DNA from: an uncultured Colwellia sp.
GTDB lineage: Bacteria; Pseudomonadota; Gammaproteobacteria; Enterobacterales; Alteromonadaceae
Reading direction: 5' to 3'
NCBI GenBank assembly: GCA_913020705.1
Contig: CAJWBY010000042.1
Span: forward strand, 1 to 28,556
Length of the DNA: 28,556 nt
How positions within the stretch are numbered: the first letter of the stretch is position 1; every line of letters starts with the position of its first letter. The notes beneath the pieces were generated by a model. The model was not told the DNA's origin and did not search any database. It saw only the letters and a list, made by a program, of their open reading frames with translations. A program made the translations under genes and the position numbers. Positions 1 to 7,835 of this stretch are shown here, one piece after another.

Positions 1-680
1 AAATAATACATCATACCTAAGAAACCAGCAGTTAATAAGAAACCAACGGCATTATGTCCATACCACCACTGCATCATTGCATCAATAGCGCCTGGGTATA
101 GTGAGTACGACTTCATCAGAGAAACAGGGATTACCATCGAATTACCGATGTGTAATACGGCGACTGTAAGAATAAAACCACCAAAAAACCAGTTAGCTAC
201 ATATATATGGGAAGTCTTACGTTTGATAAGTGTACCAAAGAAAACAATGGCATAGCTAATCCAAACAACAGCAATCAAAATATCAATTGGCCATTCTAAT
301 TCGGCATATTCTTTACTTGAGGTGTAGCCCATAGGAAGGGTAATTGCTGCGAGCACAATAACTGCTTGCCAACCCCAGAAAGTAAATGAAGCAAGTTTGC
401 CACCAAATAATGTTGTCTTACAGGTTCGTTGAACAACGTAGTATGAAGTAGCAAATAAAGCACTTGTACCGAATGCAAAAATAACAGCATTAGTATGTAG
501 TGGACGAAGACGGGAATAGGTTAACCAAGGTGTTTCGAAATTCAACGCAGGCCAGATTAACTGAGCCGCAATTAAAACACCAACAAGTGTACCGACGATT
601 CCCCATATTACAGTCATTACAGTAAATTGACGTACAACATCAAAATTGTAGTCTACTGGTGACGCATTACTTTGAGACAT
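1..680 (-). CDS. ccoN: cbb3-type cytochrome c oxidase subunit I (5' part, cut by window edge)
   Basis: This is the catalytic, haem-copper subunit of the high-affinity cbb3 terminal oxidase. It sits in the inner membrane, reduces O2 to water and pumps protons. Reading the minus strand from ATG at 678-680 gives 226 codons before the left edge cuts the gene, so the C-terminal half is missing. The N-terminus ([20 protein letters not shown]) runs into a first membrane helix. The segment [15 protein letters not shown] carries the low-spin haem b ligand (about H62). [10 protein letters not shown] near residue 209 holds the first histidine of the binuclear-centre CuB set. Several hydrophobic helices are visible. 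The rest of ccoNOQP should lie left of the window. An FNR-like site and a -10 hexamer lie 145-190 bases upstream, fitting induction under low oxygen. Identification is very secure. Confidence 0.96.
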   Translation of the reverse strand, partial: MSQSNASPVDYNFDVVRQFTVMTVIWGIVGTLVGVLIAAQLIWPALNFETPWLTYSRLRPLHTNAVIFAFGTSALFATSYYVVQRTCKTTLFGGKLASFTFWGWQAVIVLAAITLPMGYTSSKEYAELEWPIDILIAVVWISYAIVFFGTLIKRKTSHIYVANWFFGGFILTVAVLHIGNSMVIPVSLMKSYSLYPGAIDAMMQWWYGHNAVGFLLTAGFLGMMYY

Positions 681-823
681 GTTATGGTTTCCGCAGTTAT
701 AATTATTAACGTAAATCGATTTTTTACTACTTTATGAAAACTAAGTACCAATGATAGTTATAGTTGAAAATTCATAATTCACATAGTGATAAAAAATATC
801 TTGAGTATGATAATAATTTTGTC

Positions 824-867
824 GTATAAAGTCATTACATAAAGTGGGGAATATTGTTGTAGATCAA
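824..867 (-). promoter_or_regulatory. Probable FNR-type promoter for ccoN
   Basis: TTGTTGTAGATCAA at 854-867 matches the FNR/Anr consensus TTGAT-N4-ATCAA with one mismatch. On the minus strand a TTATAC hexamer lies at 824-829. The FNR centre (860.5) is about 34 bases from the centre of this -10 element, close to a class II FNR promoter (site near -41.5). FNR control of cbb3 oxidase genes is established in other proteobacteria; its use here is inferred from sequence alone. The site also lies upstream of the divergent lipoprotein-like gene and could act on both. Confidence 0.55.
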
Positions 868-927
868 TAATATTTTACTTGTTTGTACGATAAGCGCACA
901 AAATTTTAAAAAAGAGACAACGTTATC

Positions 928-1425
928 ATAAATTTTATTAAAAAATCAGCCACTGTCATCTTTTTACTCAGCGCATGTTTGGGTTGTAGCCAAGATAAAA
1001 ATGAACATGAACAGATTATTCCTTTCCAATGTATTAGCGATCAAAGTCAGTGCGAAATCATCACTAAATTTGGCGCGGTTCTCGTAAAATTCAATGTAGA
1101 AAAAGTATTGGCTGAGCTTCCCTTTCAAATTCAATTGGAATTTAAAAAAGATCATTTACTCAGCGATATTCCTCATCCTAAAATTATAAATAGTGTTGTT
1201 GGTTATATGGAAGGAAAAACTATGTTTATGGGGAAAATACCTTTGTTCTTTAATCGTCAACTAGAGGGAGACGAAGATTACTCCTTTATAGCTGAGACAA
1301 TGTTAGGGAGTTGCTCAGAAGATAGAATGACATGGCGGATATGGATTACGCTTGAAATGATTGATGTTAATTATAAAGATCAAACAACTTTTTTTATTGA
1401 TGTTGATTCAACACGTTTTAGGTAA
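928..1425 (+). CDS. Putative lipoprotein of unknown function with a non-canonical start
   Basis: I do not recognise this family. The first standard start in frame is TTG at 979, but the open frame continues upstream to a stop at 907-909. That upstream part encodes INFIKKSATVIFLLSAC: a lysine pair, a hydrophobic stretch and a lipobox (LSAC, Cys codon 976-978). This is a textbook lipoprotein signal, so the real protein probably starts near 928 (ATA) or 937 (ATT). A weak purine-rich AAGAGA lies at 911-916. No ATG, GTG or TTG exists in frame between the stop and 979. Either a rare start codon is used, or the start was lost by mutation or sequencing error. The mature part (about 148 residues) has four further cysteines and ends in a beta-rich-looking stretch (TWRIWITLEMIDV). 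It is divergent from ccoN and shares the FNR-like site, so a role linked to the oxidase is possible but only inferred from position. It converges on the LysE gene with a 5-base gap. Confidence 0.6.
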   Translation: MNFIKKSATVIFLLSACLGCSQDKNEHEQIIPFQCISDQSQCEIITKFGAVLVKFNVEKVLAELPFQIQLEFKKDHLLSDIPHPKIINSVVGYMEGKTMFMGKIPLFFNRQLEGDEDYSFIAETMLGSCSEDRMTWRIWITLEMIDVNYKDQTTFFIDVDSTRFR

Positions 1426-1430
1426 AGTTA

Positions 1431-2051
1431 TTAGCCTAATAAAAGCCATATGGCGACCATAAACATCAAGCCACCAGATATTTTATTAAGTAGCGATATT
1501 TTATTATTTTTTGTTAAGTAATTAGCAAGTGATTTTCCACCCATAGCGTATAAAGTCATACAAACGAATTCTGAAAGTAAAATAATTATTACCAATATAA
1601 TAAGTTGTGGTGCTAAAGCATGTTTACTATTAATAAAAGGAGGTAATAAAGACACCATGAACGCCCAACCTTTAGGGTTTGATATTGCAGTGACAAAGCC
1701 TTGCTGTAATAATCCTTTTTTAGTAATGCGTTTTATTTTTTCATCTGTATCAATCAACAAATTACCTTTCGCTTTCCACATATTAATAGCGATATAAGTT
1801 AAGTAACAAGCTCCAAACACCTTCAGAAATGTAAAAATATCAGGGTAGCTTAGCATTAATCTCGCGACACCAAGCACTGCGGCAACGGCAACAATAGCTA
1901 CACCTAATAATTCCCCCCACATCATCCAAAGCGTTTTTTTATAACCCACAGAAATGCCTAATGTCATTGCTAATGTCATACACATTCCGGGAGATATGGA
2001 GATAAGAAAAATAGTAGGGATAAAAAGTGCAAGTAAAGTAAAATCTAACAA
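1431..2051 (-). CDS. LysE/RhtB-family amino-acid exporter
   Basis: This is an inner-membrane translocator of the LysE/RhtB superfamily, whose members export amino acids or related small molecules; the substrate cannot be told from sequence. It has 206 residues, normal for the family, with about six hydrophobic helices (roughly residues 5-25, 38-62, 66-88, 112-135, 144-168, 180-204). The N-terminal ISPGMCMTLAMTLGISVGYK matches the family's 'PGP.....G...G...G' region, and ISNPKGWAFMVSLLPPFI matches the conserved NPK..LFF motif at the start of the C-terminal half. The start is TTG (2049-2051): no ATG or GTG lies between it and the upstream in-frame TGA, and there is no good ribosome binding site. 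It stands alone, convergent with the lipoprotein-like gene. Confidence 0.88.
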   Translation of the reverse strand: MLDFTLLALFIPTIFLISISPGMCMTLAMTLGISVGYKKTLWMMWGELLGVAIVAVAAVLGVARLMLSYPDIFTFLKVFGACYLTYIAINMWKAKGNLLIDTDEKIKRITKKGLLQQGFVTAISNPKGWAFMVSLLPPFINSKHALAPQLIILVIIILLSEFVCMTLYAMGGKSLANYLTKNNKISLLNKISGGLMFMVAIWLLLG

Positions 2052-2448
2052 ATGAAAAACTCGATAATTTATTTGTAGCTGAAGTCATCCGATTCTAACG
2101 TAATTTTATCATTTATCCTTCAATAAAAAAATAAAGCATGTGTTTTGATAGATTTTCTTAAACATAAACTCTATTTTTACAATTTTTTATACATAAATTG
2201 AAAGTTTTGTATGTCAAAAGACAACAGAATGTAAATGTTAATTTCAGTAATAAATTAAGTTTTAAGTTCAATAAACAACTAATCAATCACTTAGGAAATA
2301 TATGCATTATAGCATCTGATTTTTAGTTACATCAAGAAGATGAATGGTAACAACTTTTACTTAAAAATAGTCCACTATTATTGTGTACCTTGCATAACGA
2401 GGTCGAATCGACAACTAATGACATTAATTAATACTCTGGAGAGTTACC
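2052..2448. other. AT-rich intergenic region
   Basis: There are 397 bases between the 5' end of the LysE gene and the DUF3718 gene. I find no open frame, RNA gene or strong hairpin. The only marked structure is the small palindrome GTCGAATCGAC at 2402-2412, with 5-base arms, just upstream of the DUF3718 gene. Promoters for both flanking genes must lie here, but I cannot place them with confidence. Confidence 0.5.
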
Positions 2449-2793
2449 ATGACTAATTTTAAAAAAGCTTTACTTGTTCTTTCTGTTTCTTTACCTGTTT
2501 TAGCAATAAGTTTACCAAGCCAAGCAACTATGACACCCTATATGGAAAATGCATTAATAGATGTTTGTAAAGCAGCTAAAAGTAATAGTACTTTAAAACT
2601 AATTCAAACCAATAAATCTTATCACTTGAAAACAAAAACCGTTGCGCTGAAAGTAATGTGTAATGGTGAAGATTTGATTAGTTTCGCAGAAAGTAATGGG
2701 GCTTATAAAACGGCTGAAAAATTACAAAATAGCATAGGAAATGTAACTATCACTGATTTAGCTGCATTATCAAAAGTAAACGTAACTTTTTAA
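2449..2793 (+). CDS. Secreted DUF3718-family protein
   Basis: This 114-residue protein has a clear Sec signal peptide: basic MTNFKKA, a hydrophobic core to about residue 22, and an SQA cleavage motif at about 25-27. The mature part is about 87 residues with two cysteines (in LIDVCKAAKS and VMCNGEDL) that could form a disulphide. The pattern CKAAKSN...LK...I..NK....K.....VMCNG.DL..FA...GA.KTAE.L fits DUF3718, a small periplasmic family seen in Colwellia, Shewanella and relatives with no known function. The ATG is preceded by TCTGGAGAG (2434-2442), a good ribosome binding site. It appears monocistronic, followed by a hairpin at 2810-2839. Confidence 0.85.
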   Translation: MTNFKKALLVLSVSLPVLAISLPSQATMTPYMENALIDVCKAAKSNSTLKLIQTNKSYHLKTKTVALKVMCNGEDLISFAESNGAYKTAEKLQNSIGNVTITDLAALSKVNVTF

Positions 2794-2809
2794 TATGTCG
2801 ATTAAATAA

Positions 2810-2839
2810 GAGCGCTCAAGAGGATTTTATTGAGCGTTC
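2810..2839 (+). terminator. Hairpin after the DUF3718 gene, possible terminator
   Basis: GAGCGCTCAA (2810-2819) pairs with TTGAGCGTTC (2830-2839) across a 10-base loop, with one G-U pair in RNA. The following ATATTTAATTATTA is only moderately T-rich, so this is a weak intrinsic terminator candidate. It lies between convergent genes and could serve either one. Confidence 0.45.
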
Positions 2840-2891
2840 ATATTTAATTATTATATCTATCAATTACCTCCATTTTCATCTGATTGCTAGG

Positions 2892-3932
2892 TTAACCTCT
2901 AACTTTTACTACATAAAACAAACAATCGTTTAGAGCTATACTTTTATTCTCAGTAGCCATAAAAATACGTATATCAACTGCGCAGGTTAAAATGTTTTTT
3001 CTACAACGAAAATAATCACTAATTACATTTTCACCATGTTCGTTAATAAGCTCAAAATTATTGAGTCCTTTATCATCCACCCAGCCAATCATTTGATCTT
3101 TTCGAGAAATACCGTAGTTAAGCTGTTCAATATTAGATTTTATACAAACACCAATAAAGCCTTCATCATGGTTCCCATAAGATAAACTTGTTTGAGGAAC
3201 TAACGCTAAACGTAAGGGGTTATATATAATATCAACAGCTCTATCTTGTTGAAAATTTTTCGGCTGATAATTTATTGTTAACTTTTTTAAACCTTGATAA
3301 GCAATGTGATGGGATTGTTCATCATTGCTGCCACCACATTTAACGGTTATCATCGGACAATCAAATTTTCGTTCCATCAAGGTACCTAATCGTAAGCCTG
3401 ACAAAATAATTATTTGACAAAAAGAGGAGGTAATTGATAATACTTCTGGCGTAATCATAGTTGTTTCAGCAAATGCAGGACCAGACCCCGCGCAATTCTG
3501 CAAATCAACTAAGATTTCTGGGTTAACCTCATCAATTGCTTTTTCTATAAGTAAAGCACGGGTACAAAAACCACAGTTATCAGTATTATTACTGGAAAAA
3601 CAATGATTAATGTCTTTACCACCATCAAGATAACGACGACTAAAAAGTGGCGAAATATTAGCGACTTCTACGGAACAAATAATAAATCTTACATTAGTGG
3701 TCGGAACGGGTAATTCGTCATTTGCAGTTAACCAACGATGCATTGCAATCAAGCCTGAAGGTTCATCACCATGCAATAATGTCGTAAATACTCTACATTT
3801 ACTTTCATCATAACCTGTAATATCAATCACAGTTGGCCCAGTGAGTGTCATTAAAAACTGAATGTAATCAGCTTTTAATACAATTGAATTTGGGTTTTTC
3901 AAATATGTGATTTCATCAAACTCTATGTCCAT
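2892..3932 (-). CDS. M14/AstE-aspartoacylase-like protein, probably catalytically altered
   Basis: The 346-residue protein has the framework of the zinc-dependent succinylglutamate desuccinylase/aspartoacylase group (M14 superfamily), which cleave N-acyl amino acids or trim peptides. The first zinc motif is intact: LLHGDEPSG, with H54 and E57. Three other positions normally essential in the family are changed. The DLNR arginine is histidine (GKDINHCF, H110). The third zinc ligand of DLHNT is glutamine (LVDLQNCAG, Q145). The catalytic glutamate of VECGG/VELG is lysine (ITVKCGGSNDEQSH, K198). I confirmed Q145 (CAG) and K198 (AAA) on the minus strand. The frame is full length and undamaged, so this looks like a maintained pseudoenzyme or a protein with changed chemistry rather than a decayed gene. 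The start is ATG at 3930-3932 with only a weak GAG upstream. There is no operon partner, and a convergent neighbour lies beyond the hairpin at 2810-2839. Confidence 0.8.
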   Translation of the reverse strand: MDIEFDEITYLKNPNSIVLKADYIQFLMTLTGPTVIDITGYDESKCRVFTTLLHGDEPSGLIAMHRWLTANDELPVPTTNVRFIICSVEVANISPLFSRRYLDGGKDINHCFSSNNTDNCGFCTRALLIEKAIDEVNPEILVDLQNCAGSGPAFAETTMITPEVLSITSSFCQIIILSGLRLGTLMERKFDCPMITVKCGGSNDEQSHHIAYQGLKKLTINYQPKNFQQDRAVDIIYNPLRLALVPQTSLSYGNHDEGFIGVCIKSNIEQLNYGISRKDQMIGWVDDKGLNNFELINEHGENVISDYFRCRKNILTCAVDIRIFMATENKSIALNDCLFYVVKVRG

Positions 3933-4358
3933 TAGTATGCTCGATATGTTTTTTATTAAAGTTTCAGTAATTAACAGCTATCTTACTTTTTGAGTAAAAA
4001 GTCTGTTGAAAATCGTATGATTTAATAAGCATGTCACAACATGAGGTAAGTCTTTGTTGATTAGGGTCAATAATGATGAATATTTATTAATAACAAACTT
4101 GTTTTTAGTCCAATTTTATTATCATTATCAATTTTATTACTTAAAGTTATTTTATTATTAGGCTAATCGCAATATTTTGATTATAGAAAGTGGAAATATA
4201 TTAGGCTCTATTTATCAGTAGAAGTTATAAAGTGCATTTCGATATTATTCAATAAAAATAAGGTTTTCCTCGTAAAATAACTTAAATCATTTCGATAGCT
4301 TTATCGGCACTGTTATGCTTAAATTTAGGCAGAAAATATTGCATTTAAGGTATTCGTA
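3933..4358. other. AT-rich intergenic region between divergent genes
   Basis: There are 426 bases between the M14-like gene (minus) and recC (plus). I see no open frame or RNA gene. A short direct repeat, CAATTTTATTA, occurs at 4111-4121 and 4129-4139 within a T/A-rich stretch. Close to recC there is a possible extended -10 promoter (4291-4319). Confidence 0.45.
4291..4319 (+). promoter_or_regulatory. Possible promoter of the recCBD operon
   Basis: TGTTATGCT at 4311-4319 resembles an extended -10 element (TG-N-TATGCT), with a poor -35 candidate TTCGAT at 4291-4296 at 17-base spacing. It lies about 40 bases before the recC start. The call rests on motif likeness only. Confidence 0.25.
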
Positions 4359-7300
4359 TTGTTCTATCTTTATCCAGCTAACAAAATGGAAAATTTATTA
4401 GCACTTCTCGATAAAATCCAACAAGTTTCACCACTTCCCATATTTAGTCAAGAAATGATTGTTGTTCAAAATGCCGGCATGCAGCATTGGCTTAACATGT
4501 CGCTAGCACAACAACGCGGTATTAGCATGAACATAAGTTATGCATTGCCGTCTCAGTTTTTGTGGAAACTTGTTCGTAGTATGGCGAGCGAAGACAATGT
4601 ACCTGAACAATCTCCATTTTCTCGAGAAGTTCTCTCATGGAAAATAGATGACCTGCTGGGTAGTGAAACCGTTATTTCAGACGAAGAATTTTCTAGTGCG
4701 ACACAATACTGGTTAGGGTCGTCTGTAGATGAAAACGAAGATGTTATCGATGAGGCAACGGCTGCCAATAAGCAAACTCATTCAACAGTATTCAATGAAA
4801 AACAAACATTAAAGCGTTATCAACTGGCGTGTCAATTAGCCGATTTATATGAGCAATATTTAATATTTAGACCGCAATGGATCAATGACTGGCACCAAGG
4901 AAAGGCGAGCAAGAGTTTTTCTGATAAAAAACAAGCGGTAGAAGTCGAGAAGTGGCAAGCAAAATTATGGCAGTTATTAACCCAAGATCAAAGCTATAAC
5001 CCAATAGAATTAATCAATAAAGCCATAGAAAATATTGGTAGTAAAAAACATTTATTACCGCCACGTTTATCCTTTTTTGGTATTAATGCGATGGCGCCAA
5101 TGTGGTTGTCGTTTATTGAAGCGATAAGTGATCATGTTGATGTACATTTTTTTCACCTAAATCCTTGTTTTGATTATTGGGGCGATATTCAATCAGAAAA
5201 GAAAGCAAGTAGTTTGCAAGTCAGTCATTTATTAGATAAATGGGTTGAAGGTCATGACGATATTACCGTGAATATTGGCAATCCACTGCTTGCTAATTTA
5301 GGTCAGCAGGGGCGTGAATTCATGGCCTTGCTGAATGACTATTCAACCGTAAATATAGAAGTTTTTGATGAAGTTCAACAAAGTGATGAATCGACAAGTT
5401 TATCGGTTTTACATCAAGTTCAACAAGACATTCTTACCTTAACTGACCAAAGAGATACCCGAAAAAATCAACAAGACAACTCTATTGTATTTACTAGCGC
5501 TCATAGTGCATTACGCGAAGTTCAAGGTTTGCACGATTGGCTGCTTCATCAATTTAATGATGACAAAACCTTAACACCTAAAGATGTTTTAGTGATGTGT
5601 CCGCAAGTTGAACAATACGCACCGTACGTAAGTGCAGTATTTGCGCGAGGTTGGCAAGACTTAGCAGACAAAATACCACCGTTACCTTGTTCAATTGCCG
5701 ACAGAGTTAGTAAAGATTCTGAACCGATTGTTGCTGCTTTTACACAATTACTTAGTTTACCCGATAGTCGGTTTCAAGTTTCACAAATTATTGGCATGTT
5801 ACGCTTGCCTGCCATGCAAAATAAGTTTTCAATTAGTATTGAAGAGCTCGATAAAATATCAGCTTGGCTTGAACAAGCTTGCGTTCATTGGGGTATTAAC
5901 CAACAACATAAACAGCAAGTTTTACAAAGTACAGAAGTTAATAATGCGTTCACCTGGCAACAGGGTTTATCGCGATTAATGCGCGGTTTTGCTTTTTCTG
6001 ATAACCCAATGTATGTGGATGAACAACTTTATTTACCTAACGTAGAAGGCAACGATGCCATCCTATTAGGTAAATTAATGTTGATTATTGAACAATTGCA
6101 GCATTTTTCGCAGAACTTAGGAACAGAAAAGTCAGCAGTTCAGTGGCAACAATTTTTATTAAACATGCTAAATGGCTTGTTTGAAGTGACCGATGAAACC
6201 GCCTTCATTGTAATTGACCATGCGATTGGTTCATTAGCTGAATATTGTCAACATGCCGATTATCAGCAAAATATCAGTTTAAGTGTTGTACGAGATTTCC
6301 TGACTAACCACTTTAGCCAACCCGATCCTGGTCGACAATTTATGGTAGGGCAAATTACTTTTTGCTCAATGTTACCAATGCGCAGTATTCCCTTTAAAAT
6401 CATTGCAATTTTAGGCTTGAACGACGGTGAATTTCCTAGACAACGTCAACCACTTGGTTTTGACCTTATGGCCAGCAGCAAAAGCGAATTAGGTGATAGA
6501 TCACGACGTGGTGACGACAGATACTTATTTTTAGAAGCGATAATATCAGCACGAAAATCGTTATATTTAAGTTATCAAGGCCGTAATATTCGTAATAATA
6601 ATGAGAAGCAACCTTCCATCGTACTGAAAGAGTTGATGGAATATCTTGAAGCGGGTTATGGCTGGCAGTTGCATAACAGTGATGTTAGCGAGGAAGAGAA
6701 CGATAGTGGTGATCGATCTTCAGATATTAAACAATTACCGATGCAAGCATTTAGCGAGCAAAACTATTTGGGTAAACAGAAAAGTTTTGATCCTAATTGG
6801 TTGAAACTTAAGGCAGCTAAAAAATCAGAGCAAACAGAACCATTAATATTACCGATTGATAAAACTTCTGATGAAGAAACAAAAACTGTTGATATAAATG
6901 AACTCATCCGATTTTTTCAGCATCCAGCAAAAGCCTTTGCTCAAAAGCATTTACAGCTTTATTTTGAGAACAGAGAAACGAAACTTGATGATACCGAACC
7001 TTTCAGTGAAAATTTCTTACAGAGTTATTTATTACGCCAACAGCTTTTAGCACTTTATCTTGATAGTAGCTCAGAACAAGAAATAAGCACCGCAGTTTGT
7101 GCAGCGCGTGTTAGTGGCGTTTTTCCTGACTTACCTAGTACAAGTGACAGTTTAGAACGATGGCGTGATGACAGCGAAAGTTTTAGTGAATTCATTCAAA
7201 CAGAAAGTCAATTAACCGAAGGCAATTTACCTTTAACCTTCATTAATGCAGAGCTTGACGTTGTGCTTTCAAATAACAGTCACTTCACACTTAGCATAAA

Positions 7301-7835
7301 CTTTCCTGTTCAAGCATCGAATTTGATGTTTTATAGAAGCTCTTCTGCAAAAGGTAAAGACTTGTTTGGGCTTTATCTACATCAAGTGATACTACAGTGT
7401 TGGCAAGAAAGAGCTTTAAGTATAAATACGACGCATTCAACACTTGAAAACAACATGCTTTCACAAGTGAATAGTACCAAAGGTTTTTACTTTGATACAA
7501 AAAATCAAAAGCCTACACAATACCGGTTTAGCAAAATACAAAATGCAGAGGAACATTTACGTTTTATACTTGAAACGTACTTAAAAGGACAGCAACAAGC
7601 TTTGTTGCTGAACACCGAATTGGCAGAGAAATTCTTAAAAGCGAAAAAGTTTGAACAAAGTCATTTTGAAAAGCTATGGTCAGACAGTGGCAGTATGCTC
7701 AGTGTTGTAAAACCGTTAGGACAAGACCCTTACATGCACTACTTTTGGCAACAATGTCCTGATTTTGCAGAACATCAACCAACATTAACTGATGTTTATC
7801 AACCGATGTGGCAAGCACAGGAGCAAATAAAATGA
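4359..7835 (+). CDS. recC: Exodeoxyribonuclease V gamma subunit RecC
   Basis: RecC is the scaffold subunit of RecBCD, which processes double-strand breaks. It splits the DNA strands to feed the RecB and RecD motors and recognises Chi. The product has 1158 residues against about 1120 in E. coli. It matches RecC along its length: N-terminal QNAGMQHWLNMSLAQQRGI, YLIFRPQWI, GNPLLANLGQQGRE, the LLSLPDSRF segment, and the very conserved central block with MLPMRSIPFKIIAILGLNDG and GDRSRRGDDRYLFLEAIISA. The start is TTG at 4359, with TAAGG at 4346-4350 eight bases upstream. The protein then begins MFYLYPANKMENL, the position where E. coli RecC starts (MLRVYHSN). The next ATG (4386) would remove conserved residues. 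The stop overlaps the recB start (ATGA), implying translational coupling. It is the first gene of recC-recB-recD. Confidence 0.97.
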   Translation: MFYLYPANKMENLLALLDKIQQVSPLPIFSQEMIVVQNAGMQHWLNMSLAQQRGISMNISYALPSQFLWKLVRSMASEDNVPEQSPFSREVLSWKIDDLLGSETVISDEEFSSATQYWLGSSVDENEDVIDEATAANKQTHSTVFNEKQTLKRYQLACQLADLYEQYLIFRPQWINDWHQGKASKSFSDKKQAVEVEKWQAKLWQLLTQDQSYNPIELINKAIENIGSKKHLLPPRLSFFGINAMAPMWLSFIEAISDHVDVHFFHLNPCFDYWGDIQSEKKASSLQVSHLLDKWVEGHDDITVNIGNPLLANLGQQGREFMALLNDYSTVNIEVFDEVQQSDESTSLSVLHQVQQDILTLTDQRDTRKNQQDNSIVFTSAHSALREVQGLHDWLLHQFNDDKTLTPKDVLVMCPQVEQYAPYVSAVFARGWQDLADKIPPLPCSIADRVSKDSEPIVAAFTQLLSLPDSRFQVSQIIGMLRLPAMQNKFSISIEELDKISAWLEQACVHWGINQQHKQQVLQSTEVNNAFTWQQGLSRLMRGFAFSDNPMYVDEQLYLPNVEGNDAILLGKLMLIIEQLQHFSQNLGTEKSAVQWQQFLLNMLNGLFEVTDETAFIVIDHAIGSLAEYCQHADYQQNISLSVVRDFLTNHFSQPDPGRQFMVGQITFCSMLPMRSIPFKIIAILGLNDGEFPRQRQPLGFDLMASSKSELGDRSRRGDDRYLFLEAIISARKSLYLSYQGRNIRNNNEKQPSIVLKELMEYLEAGYGWQLHNSDVSEEENDSGDRSSDIKQLPMQAFSEQNYLGKQKSFDPNWLKLKAAKKSEQTEPLILPIDKTSDEETKTVDINELIRFFQHPAKAFAQKHLQLYFENRETKLDDTEPFSENFLQSYLLRQQLLALYLDSSSEQEISTAVCAARVSGVFPDLPSTSDSLERWRDDSESFSEFIQTESQLTEGNLPLTFINAELDVVLSNNSHFTLSINFPVQASNLMFYRSSSAKGKDLFGLYLHQVILQCWQERALSINTTHSTLENNMLSQVNSTKGFYFDTKNQKPTQYRFSKIQNAEEHLRFILETYLKGQQQALLLNTELAEKFLKAKKFEQSHFEKLWSDSGSMLSVVKPLGQDPYMHYFWQQCPDFAEHQPTLTDVYQPMWQAQEQIK

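Noticed and set aside
4111..4139. Direct repeat CAATTTTATTA as a CRISPR-like or iteron element
   Set aside because: Only two copies of an 11-base AT-rich word; no further units or conserved spacing.
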